Assembly (NCBI GenBank): GCA_031272575.1
Contig: JAISTO010000223.1
Span: forward strand, 1 to 12,676
Direction of reading: 5' to 3'
Origin: Treponema sp.
GTDB lineage: Bacteria > Spirochaetota > Spirochaetia > Treponematales > Breznakiellaceae
DNA length: 12,676 nt
Every line of letters begins with the position of its first letter. The first letter of the stretch is position 1. The notes under the pieces were generated by a model. It ran no database searches. It saw only the letters and a program-made list of their open reading frames with translations, and was not told the origin of the DNA. A program made the position numbers and the translations under genes. Positions 6,804 through 12,676 of this stretch are shown one piece after another.

Positions 6804-7621
6804 TACTTCCCAATGATGGAAATATCCGCCCCGAGCCACTTTGTGGCGATTTCGGCGACTTTGCCGTCAGCGGCCATGGCCAGCAGGGTCTCCCACACTT
6901 TGTCTGCCAGGGCCTGGTCGGTCTTGCGGAAGCCTATGCCGAATTCCTCCTCGCCAAGGTTTTCGTCCAGGATGCGGAAGGGCTTTTGCGAGCGGTTGAT
7001 GTTGTCGTTTGCCACGACCAGATCGATCACCACCGCGTCGATGCCGCCGGTGTCGAGGTCCATAAGCGCGGTGAGGAAGTCCTTAAACTCCACCACCTCG
7101 GTCAGGCTCGCCTTGAAGTCCGGCGCGCCGTCGATTGCCTCTATCGAGGACGAGCCCTGCTGGGTGCCCACCTTCTTGCCGGCCAGGTCCGCCAGGGTCT
7201 GCACGGGCGAGTCCGCCTTGACCACGACCACCTGCGCGTTCCTGAGGTAGGGCGGGGTGTAGAGCACCGCGTTCCTGCGCTCCTCGGTGATCGTGAAGCC
7301 GTTCCAGATGCAGTCGATCTCGCCGGTGGCGAGTTCCTGCTCCTTCGCGTCCCAGTTGATGGGCTGGGTAACGAGCGAGAGCCCGAGCCGCGCGCAGACC
7401 TCGCGCGCCAGATCGATGTCGTAGCCCACGATCTCGTTGTTCTCGTCGCGGAACCCCATGGGCGGGAACGAATCGTCGAGCCCGAGCACCAGGGAGCCCT
7501 TTTCCTGCACTTTCAGCAGGGACTCGTCTGCGGCCGGGGGCGCTTTTTTCTTCGCGCAGCCCGCCAGGGCAAGGCCGGCGCAAAGCGCGGCACAGACCCG
7601 CGCCGCCATCATCTTTTTCAT
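6803..7621 (-). CDS. Amino-acid ABC transporter substrate-binding lipoprotein (family 3, GlnH/HisJ-like)
   Basis: An extracytoplasmic binding protein of the SBP_bac_3 family, expected to bind a polar amino acid or related compound for ABC import. The N terminus MKKMMAARVCAALCAGLALA is a signal peptide followed by lipobox LAGC, so C22 should be lipidated and anchored. The mature part has the family landmarks GLDDSFPPMGFRDENNEIVG (47-66), YDIDLAREVCARLG (67-80), INWDAKEQELATGEID (88-103), FTITEERRNAVLYTPPYL (109-126), KKVGTQQGSSS (149-159), and D200 in VVIDLVVAN. At 272 aa the length is normal. The ATG has a good AGGAG site seven to eight bases upstream. No permease or ATPase gene is next to it, so it is an orphan in this window: it may serve a transporter encoded elsewhere or act as a sensor. 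It has its own promoter. The true ligand cannot be read from sequence alone. Confidence 0.93.
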   Translation of the reverse strand: MKKMMAARVCAALCAGLALAGCAKKKAPPAADESLLKVQEKGSLVLGLDDSFPPMGFRDENNEIVGYDIDLAREVCARLGLSLVTQPINWDAKEQELATGEIDCIWNGFTITEERRNAVLYTPPYLRNAQVVVVKADSPVQTLADLAGKKVGTQQGSSSIEAIDGAPDFKASLTEVVEFKDFLTALMDLDTGGIDAVVIDLVVANDNINRSQKPFRILDENLGEEEFGIGFRKTDQALADKVWETLLAMAADGKVAEIATKWLGADISIIGK

Positions 7622-7634
7622 ATACTTCTCCTGT

Positions 7635-7669
7635 GCCGCCGAAAATGAATATTGTTTTGCTCCGGCGGC
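7635..7669 (-). promoter_or_regulatory. Inverted repeat in the leader of the binding-protein gene
   Basis: GCCGCCG (7635-7641) and CGGCGGC (7663-7669) are perfect 7-base complements around an AT-rich 21-base loop. It lies between the predicted transcription start and the Shine-Dalgarno site. It may be a regulator-binding operator or an mRNA hairpin that affects ribosome access. It matches no riboswitch class that I recognise. Confidence 0.4.
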
Positions 7670-7678
7670 TTCGGGGAG

Positions 7679-7707
7679 ATACTAGCATAGCGCGGCGTTA
7701 ATGTAAA
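7679..7707 (-). promoter_or_regulatory. Sigma70-type promoter of the binding-protein gene
   Basis: On the - strand TTTACA (7707-7702; 5 of 6 to the -35 consensus) and TAGTAT (7684-7679; 4 of 6 to the -10 consensus) are separated by exactly 17 bases. Transcription would start near 7672, giving a leader of about 50 bases before the ATG at 7621. This is the best promoter I see in the window. It implies that the binding-protein gene and those downstream are transcribed separately from the kinase operon. Confidence 0.6.
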
Positions 7708-7714
7708 GGGGGGT

Positions 7715-7736
7715 GGGTGGGGAGCACTCCCCTCCC
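7715..7736 (-). terminator. Probable terminator of the kinase operon
   Basis: Nine bases after the kinase stop, 7715-7724 and 7727-7736 form a 10-bp stem with one T:T mismatch and a 2-base loop. On the - strand it is followed by a C-run and only three or four T, so the T-tract is weak. It sits directly upstream of the promoter for the next gene, which fits a transcription-unit boundary. Confidence 0.4.
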
Positions 7737-7744
7737 CCGCCCTC

Positions 7745-10700
7745 TTAGGCCAGCGCCGCGAGGAGCGCGTCCGCCTCGCGCACCACCTCGCTGAACGCGA
7801 AGCGCTCGAGCGCGTCCTTCACCTTTAACCAGCCGGCCTGCCACAGCGCCGCTTCTTCCCCGGCGGCGCCCTCGATGCCGGCGCCGTCCAGCGCGGCGGC
7901 AAGAGACTCCGCGTCGTCGAGCCTGCGGTTCCGCGCCGCGCCGCGCAGGGCGCCCAGTTGCTCCACCACGAAAGCGCGGCTCTTCAGCGCGGCGGCGGCG
8001 GGGCCGGCGTCTTCCGCCTGCCGCGTCCGCAGCGCCGCCTCGAGCCGGTCCCGCAGCGCGAGGAAGGCCGCTATCGCCGTTTCGCTGCCTTCCGCGCACA
8101 TCATCGCGTTGCCGGCTTTGGCGGCGTCCTCGAGCATACGCGCCCGCAGCGCGAGTTCGTTTACCCCCAGCGTCGCCAGTATCCCCTTCACCGTGTGAAT
8201 CTCGATGCGGTAGGCGTCAAGGCGGCCGGAAGCAAGCGCCGCCCGCATACGCTCCGTGTAGCCCGCAATGTCCTTGTTGAAACGCCGCACGCAATCCGCA
8301 AGGAACGCCATATCGCCGCCCGTATGGGACAGCGCCGCCTCCACCGCGCAGCCTGCCTCCTGCAGGGCGCGGTAGAGGGGCGCCTCTTGCGGCGCGGATG
8401 CGTCCGCGCCAACGGCCGACGCCGCAACTGACGCCGCTGCCGCGGCCGAGGCGAGTTCCATCTTCTCGGCGGACATCCACTGGGCAAGCGCGCGGTTCAG
8501 TTCAGCAGCCTCTATCGGCTTGGCGATAAAATCGTCCATGCCCTGCGAGAGGAAGTATTCCCTCATGCCGTGCACCGCGTTCGCCGTGAGCGCGACGATG
8601 GGGGTGCGCGAACGCTCAGAGCCCCTCCCCGCCTCGAAAGCCCGTATCCGCTGCGTGGCCTCGACCCCATCCATCTCCGGCATCATATGATCCATAAAGA
8701 TGATATCGTAGCCCTGGCCCCTTTGCGCCTTCGCCTTGACCTTGGCGATTGCCTCCGCGCCGCTTGCCGCCGACTCCGCGGTAATGTTGTGCTTCGACAA
8801 GAAGCCCAGCGCCACGGTAAGGTTGATGGTCGCGTCATCCACCACGAGCACGTTGATGTCCGCGCCGGGTTTCGCCCTGACAAAATCGGCCGCGCCCGCC
8901 GAGCGCTCCACCAGCGCGGGATCGCCCGGTACCGCGGGAAAGGTGATGGTAAAGGTAGAGCCCGCGCCGTACACGCTCTCGACCTCGACCGAGCCGCCCA
9001 TCAGGTCCAGCAGCCGTTTGGTGATGGCAAGCCCCAGCCCCGTGCCGGTGACGGCGCGGTTCTTCGTGGTGTCCAACTGCTGGAACATCCCGAAGAGTTT
9101 CGGAAGGTCCTCTTTTTTTATGCCGCTGCCTGTGTCCTTCACCTTGACAACGATGAAAGGCGTACCGCTTCTGTTTTCGCTTCGCAGGGTGAATGACACC
9201 GAGCCCGACTGCGTGTACTTTATCGCGTTCCCGATGATGTTCGTGAGAATCTGACGCACCCGCAGTTCGTCGCCGTAAAGCACCTCGAGGGCGCCCGGCT
9301 CGAACGCGGCCGTGAAGCGCAGGGACTTTGACGCGGCGATGAATTTGTTCATGGACGCGATGTTGTCGAAGAGCGCGTGAATATTGTAATGCACCGGCAC
9401 GAGTTCCAGTTTGCCTTCTTCAATTTTTGAAAAATCGAGTATGTCGTTGATGATTCCCAAAAGCGCGTGGGCCATTTTGCGGGTGTCTTCAAAATAGCGC
9501 CGCTGCAATTCGGTGAAATTGCCCTGCGGCATAAGATCGCTCATGCCGATGATGGCGTTCATCGGCGTGCGAATCTCGTGGCTCATCGTTGCCAGGAATT
9601 GCGACTTCGCCTTGTTCGCCTGATCCGCCGCGAGCAGCGCCTCCTCCGCCACCCGCGTTTGTTCCTCGAGCGCCTGGGTGCGCAGGCGCACCTGCTCTTC
9701 GAGACTGTAGATGTTGAGTTGAGCCTGCACGATGCTGTTGGCAATAAGAAACAGGAGTTCACCGGCGGCGCGTATGGTTTTTTCCGGCACTATGCGAATC
9801 TTGCGGAGCGCTTCGATATACTCGTCCGGGTCTACGCCAATCTCAAGGGCAATTTTTCTGAACTTTGCCTCGTCTGGTTTTTCGGGGAGCACTTGCCCGC
9901 ACAGCACCGCCCCAATTTGGGTTCCGTTGACGATGATAGGCGCCGCAAAATCCATAAGCCCCGCGTGGCAGAAATACACCGCGGGACGGCCTGTCCGCGC
10001 CGACTCCTGCCCGCCTTGCAGGTCGCATGCATTGCAGCGCTTGAGACCCTCCGCGGTTCCTCTCGTGTATTTGTTACAGAAATCGGTGAAGTTGCTCGGG
10101 TGGGTCACCGGGCCTTTCTGGTCAACGGTAATGCTGGCGACGCCGGTTGCCAAAGAAAAACTGTCCTGGAATTTCTGAAAAAACTCCAGATTGATGTAGT
10201 CGGTAAATGCGCCGCCCTTTTTCGTGATTGGGAGAGTGATGTCGTGCATAAGTACCAGAACGCCTGAAACCTTCACGCCCCTGCCGAAGGCTACCACATT
10301 GACCGCATAATGTTTGCCGGCAATCGTAACATTAAATGAATCAGTATCATTGGCCGGCTTCGCCTTGTCGATAGCCAGGGACAGATGCTCCCGCACGTCG
10401 GGGGGCAGGACTGTTTCCGCAAAAGACAGGAATGTTCTGCCCTTGATGATCTCCATGTCTTTCACACCCGCGAGATTAAGGAAAGCCTGCGTTGCCAGCA
10501 CGAAGCGTTTTTCAGAATCGAGGAGGAAAATGATGTCGGGACAGAACCGCAGCAGCACATTAATATAGAGCATTCTGGTATTGATTTCGTCCCGCAGGCT
10601 GTTATACATCCCCTGCCAGGTGGCGATGTTGGAGATAACAAGGCCCATATCCTTTTCTTTGATCCGCATCGCCCGTTGGAGTTTTTTGATGGTTAACTCC

Positions 10701-10780
10701 CCGCGCTTAATCTCGCGCCGGGCCTCGTCCAGCGCGGCGCGGAGGCTTTCTACGGTGTCGGCGTGTTCCTGTTCGTCCAT
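7745..10780 (-). CDS. Soluble hybrid histidine kinase: PAS-PocR-HisKA-HATPase-receiver-Hpt
   Basis: A 1011-aa multistep phosphorelay kinase with no membrane segment, so it should sense cytoplasmic signals. Domains in order: coiled coil (about 10-60); PAS (about 72-182, from LLRFCPDIIFLLDSEKRF); PocR ligand-binding domain (about 195-350), with FCNKYTRG, RCNACDLQGG and YFCHAGLMDFAAPIIVNG, including C235, C249, C252 and C271; coiled coil (355-390); HisKA with phospho-acceptor H401 in SHEIRTPMNAIIGMSD; HATPase with N box ILTNIIGNAIKYT (511-523), DTGSGI (549-554) and GTGLGLAI (579-586); receiver with D648, D649, phospho-Asp D697 (FMDHMMPEMDG), T732 and K754; Ala-rich linker; Hpt with H862 in HTVKG. 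A further helical tail (about 925-1011) follows. The PocR domain is known from the propanediol regulator PocR and is thought to bind small organic molecules. The ATG lies nine bases after the FIST gene, with AAGGG overlapping the FIST stop, so translation is likely coupled. The N-terminal half is visibly less GC-rich than the C-terminal half. All catalytic residues are intact. The ligand is unknown. Confidence 0.95.
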   Translation of the reverse strand: MDEQEHADTVESLRAALDEARREIKRGELTIKKLQRAMRIKEKDMGLVISNIATWQGMYNSLRDEINTRMLYINVLLRFCPDIIFLLDSEKRFVLATQAFLNLAGVKDMEIIKGRTFLSFAETVLPPDVREHLSLAIDKAKPANDTDSFNVTIAGKHYAVNVVAFGRGVKVSGVLVLMHDITLPITKKGGAFTDYINLEFFQKFQDSFSLATGVASITVDQKGPVTHPSNFTDFCNKYTRGTAEGLKRCNACDLQGGQESARTGRPAVYFCHAGLMDFAAPIIVNGTQIGAVLCGQVLPEKPDEAKFRKIALEIGVDPDEYIEALRKIRIVPEKTIRAAGELLFLIANSIVQAQLNIYSLEEQVRLRTQALEEQTRVAEEALLAADQANKAKSQFLATMSHEIRTPMNAIIGMSDLMPQGNFTELQRRYFEDTRKMAHALLGIINDILDFSKIEEGKLELVPVHYNIHALFDNIASMNKFIAASKSLRFTAAFEPGALEVLYGDELRVRQILTNIIGNAIKYTQSGSVSFTLRSENRSGTPFIVVKVKDTGSGIKKEDLPKLFGMFQQLDTTKNRAVTGTGLGLAITKRLLDLMGGSVEVESVYGAGSTFTITFPAVPGDPALVERSAGAADFVRAKPGADINVLVVDDATINLTVALGFLSKHNITAESAASGAEAIAKVKAKAQRGQGYDIIFMDHMMPEMDGVEATQRIRAFEAGRGSERSRTPIVALTANAVHGMREYFLSQGMDDFIAKPIEAAELNRALAQWMSAEKMELASAAAAASVAASAVGADASAPQEAPLYRALQEAGCAVEAALSHTGGDMAFLADCVRRFNKDIAGYTERMRAALASGRLDAYRIEIHTVKGILATLGVNELALRARMLEDAAKAGNAMMCAEGSETAIAAFLALRDRLEAALRTRQAEDAGPAAAALKSRAFVVEQLGALRGAARNRRLDDAESLAAALDGAGIEGAAGEEAALWQAGWLKVKDALERFAFSEVVREADALLAALA

Positions 10781-10789
10781 AATGCCCTT

Positions 10790-11980
10790 TTACAAAACAC
10801 AGATCGCGGTGGTGAACATCTGCAGGCGGTTGACCGTGCGGGTTTCGTCGTGCAGGAGGGGGCAGATTTCACCGGCGCTGTAGGCGGAGACAAAGGGCGC
10901 GTAGTCTTTGAGGCGCTCGTGAAAAAAGCGTATGCCCCGCGTCTTGTCCAGCATGAGCGCCAGCCTGCGCCCGTCGCAGCTTATGACGAAGACGGCCCGC
11001 GCGTCAGGCGCCGCTTTCTTGACGCGCTCGATGAGCTCCGCGTCCGCCCGTTCGCAGGATTCCGCGTCCAGCCGCGAAAGGGTGAAGGTGCTCCCCTGGG
11101 GAACCAGGCCCATGCAGTACACGCTGCCGTCCGGATTCGCCGCCTGGAAATTGCGGAAGAACGGGGGGACGCCCTCGAAGCCCGGAACCTTTGACACGTC
11201 AAGGAGCGCGGGCATGAAGCGGAACCCTTCGGCGAGGCTGCCGTTTGCGGCAAAGCCGGCGCGCTCGAAGTAGGTGATGGCGCTTTCGCCGTTGATGCTG
11301 CACACGTTCGCGTCCCGCGCGCCGGTGATCTCGCCGGCGTAGGGCAGGCGCGTGTCGTCGAGCAGGGTGGCGAAAAAGAAGCGCGGCTTAAGGGCCCCGC
11401 CGATAAGCAGGACGACCGCGCGGTCTTTGGCCGCATGGTCGTTGTAAAAACAGTACGCGTCTTCGGTGACCGCCACGCTGTAATCGAGGCTTATGCCGCC
11501 GAAGACAGGAATGCCCCCGGTCAGTTTCGTCAGCGCGTCAACATAGCGGTCGTTGGGAGAACCGGCCGGACTGGTCGGGCAAAACGTCAGCGCCATCTTT
11601 GGAGCGGCTCCGCCAAGTTGCGCCTTCGCCTGTTCCACCGCCGGCCGCAGCGTCTCTTCGGCGCCCCCCGGCGCGGGAATCGCGCCGGACTGCCCCGCGC
11701 CGAACACCACATCGTCGCCGGTCAACACCGTCAGCGTGAGCATGAACTCGCCGAAGCCTGAGTTGGTGGACTGACTCAGCGTGGTCGCGCCCACCACCGG
11801 AAAGGGCAGGCTCTTTGCCACCGCCTCGTAGACGCCCTCGCTGACAAAGTCGGGCGTACAAAAGATGACGCCCGCGCTGTGCGGCAGCAGCGCAAAGCCT
11901 TCGAGTTTTTCGCGCAGCTCCCGCGCCGCGGCCTGCGGGTCGTCCAATTCTTCGGTAAAAACCGTTATCGATTTCAACAT
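10790..11980 (-). CDS. FIST-domain sensory protein (FIST_N + FIST_C)
   Basis: A 396-aa stand-alone FIST protein. FIST is an intracellular signal-transduction domain that usually comes fused to, or encoded beside, histidine kinases or cyclic-di-GMP enzymes, and is predicted to bind small ligands, possibly amino acids. FIST_N covers about 20-215, with FPVVGATTLSQSTNSGFGEF (60-79), the MALTFCPTSPAG strand (129-140) and VFGGISLDYS (159-168). FIST_C covers about 220-390, with SINGESAITYFE (228-239), AVFVISCDGRR (329-339) and the closing FVSAYSAGEICPL (363-375) and NRLQMFTTAICVL, all typical of the family. There is no signal peptide and no output domain, so it must act through partners. It lies 14 bases after the response regulator, with a strong GGAGG site at the ATG, and nine bases before the PocR kinase. 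The tight context points to ligand-dependent control of that phosphorelay. Which protein it touches is inference. Confidence 0.9.
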   Translation of the reverse strand: MLKSITVFTEELDDPQAAARELREKLEGFALLPHSAGVIFCTPDFVSEGVYEAVAKSLPFPVVGATTLSQSTNSGFGEFMLTLTVLTGDDVVFGAGQSGAIPAPGGAEETLRPAVEQAKAQLGGAAPKMALTFCPTSPAGSPNDRYVDALTKLTGGIPVFGGISLDYSVAVTEDAYCFYNDHAAKDRAVVLLIGGALKPRFFFATLLDDTRLPYAGEITGARDANVCSINGESAITYFERAGFAANGSLAEGFRFMPALLDVSKVPGFEGVPPFFRNFQAANPDGSVYCMGLVPQGSTFTLSRLDAESCERADAELIERVKKAAPDARAVFVISCDGRRLALMLDKTRGIRFFHERLKDYAPFVSAYSAGEICPLLHDETRTVNRLQMFTTAICVL

Positions 11981-11982
11981 AG

Positions 11983-11988
11983 TTCCTC
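11983..11988 (-). promoter_or_regulatory. Strong Shine-Dalgarno site of the FIST gene
   Basis: On the - strand, GGAGTGGAGGAACT precedes the ATG at 11980-11978. GGAGG is four to five bases from the start codon and a second GGAG lies nearer the response-regulator stop. It fixes the FIST start and shows independent, efficient initiation within the operon. Confidence 0.6.
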
Positions 11989-11994
11989 CACTCC

Positions 11995-12657
11995 TTAGGT
12001 ATTAGAGGAAGATTCCAACTCCTGAATAATGGCGCTGCTCACTTTGACGGCGTTCGGCATATCCTTGCCCGACAGATACACCTGCAGGCGGTTCAGCATG
12101 ACCACAAGCGGCGCTTTGAAGAGATCCACCGGTATTTCGTTAAACAGTTCGACCGCGTCAAACAAGCGCCCCGTCTCCATAAGGTTCTGGATCGCGCGGA
12201 TGTTCCTGAGCAGAAAGAGCAGCCCCTGATCGACCTTTCCCGATTCCGCCGCGGTCGTTACCTTGCTCAGCAGAAGGGCGTCGCTGTAGGGCTTGACGAC
12301 ATAGCCCGAAGCGCCCATGCCCAGCGCCTTCTTTACCGTAGGCGGGTCGTTGTCGCCGGTAACAAAGACGACCGGAATAGAGCGCGTTACCGGGTCTTCG
12401 AGCATTTTTGCGTAGAGTTCTATCCCGGACATATCAGGCATCTCGATGTCGAGGACTGCCACGTCAATCAGCGTTCGGGAAAACGCATCCAGCGCGTCGA
12501 ACCCCGATGAGGCGAGATACACCGTGTACCCGCCTTGTTTTAAAATGCGGCGCAGTGCCGACAGGTTAAAAACCGCGTCGTCAACCGCGAGTACGCTTAT
12601 CTGCCGGGTAATCCGCTTTTTGTCCCCGGTCAACTGAGCTATCATTTCGTCAGGCAT
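11995..12657 (-). CDS. Response regulator: receiver domain plus uncharacterised helical C-terminal domain (5' end uncertain)
   Basis: A receiver-domain protein, the likely phosphate acceptor or mediator of the operon. The receiver (about 20-138) has acidic pair D26-D27 in VLAVDDAVFN, phospho-Asp D70 in VLDIEMPDMSG, T100 in VVFVTGD and K122 in YVVKPYSD, so all switch residues are present. Residues about 140-220 form a helix-rich region with no DNA-binding, GGDEF, HD or methylesterase signature. Its pattern resembles the tail of the hybrid kinase in this operon. The ATG at 12657 is a plausible start, but codons above it read K-E-I-E-F-Q without a stop to the window edge and the ribosome site (AAGGA, about 12-13 bases upstream) is loosely spaced. 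The gene could therefore begin further right and be partial here. ATG at codon 5 is another option. The FIST gene starts 14 bases after its TAA. Confidence 0.88.
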   Translation of the reverse strand: MPDEMIAQLTGDKKRITRQISVLAVDDAVFNLSALRRILKQGGYTVYLASSGFDALDAFSRTLIDVAVLDIEMPDMSGIELYAKMLEDPVTRSIPVVFVTGDNDPPTVKKALGMGASGYVVKPYSDALLLSKVTTAAESGKVDQGLLFLLRNIRAIQNLMETGRLFDAVELFNEIPVDLFKAPLVVMLNRLQVYLSGKDMPNAVKVSSAIIQELESSSNT

Positions 12658-12676
12658 TTGAAACTCGATTTCCTTT

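Noticed and set aside
6686..7648. 320-codon + strand open frame opposite the binding protein
   Set aside because: Antisense to a clear lipoprotein gene and starts inside the palindrome arm. No recognisable protein features.
9467..10267. 266-codon + strand open frame opposite the PocR region
   Set aside because: Antisense to intact kinase domains, with no motif or ribosome site.

Overview
The window is GC-rich bacterial DNA with tightly packed genes and no RNA genes, IS elements or CRISPR arrays that I can see. The valyl-tRNA synthetase tail, the lipoproteins with relaxed lipoboxes, and the cytoplasmic PocR/FIST-type signalling suggest a spirochaete of the Treponema kind, such as a gut or host-associated lineage. 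This is an impression from protein style, not a proof, and the high GC is unusual for that group.

Layout. On the + strand lie the 3' end of valS (1-1047) and a short RecQ-family helicase (1222-2835). They are separated by a 174-base spacer full of G/C-run hairpins. Everything from 2825 to the right edge is on the - strand. Read in the direction of transcription (right to left), the order is: a response regulator (12657-11995), a FIST-domain sensor (11980-10790) and a very large soluble hybrid histidine kinase with PAS, PocR, HisKA/HATPase, receiver and Hpt domains (10780-7745). After a likely terminator and a well-formed promoter come an orphan amino-acid-type substrate-binding lipoprotein (7621-6803), a large nested palindrome (6668-6803), a MATE efflux pump (6633-5245), a membrane-fusion (adaptor) lipoprotein with expanded C-terminal repeats (5193-3541) and rsmG (3541-2825). 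rsmG ends inside the 3' end of recQ.

How they may work together. The response regulator, FIST protein and hybrid kinase are separated by only 14 and 9 bases, and each has a Shine-Dalgarno sequence. They look like one signalling operon: two intracellular ligand-sensing modules (FIST and PocR) tied to a multistep phosphorelay (H401, D697, H862) and a separate receiver (D70) with no DNA-binding domain. The response regulator and the kinase also seem to end in a similar small helical module. The second - strand group combines an uptake-type binding protein, a drug/metabolite exporter and an efflux adaptor without any ABC permease, ATPase, RND pump or TolC in the window, so their partners must lie elsewhere.

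The points most worth a second look are the FIST-PocR phosphorelay operon, the shared C-terminal module, the period-42 and period-57 tandem repeats inside the adaptor gene, and the concentric palindrome between the binding-protein gene and the MATE gene.
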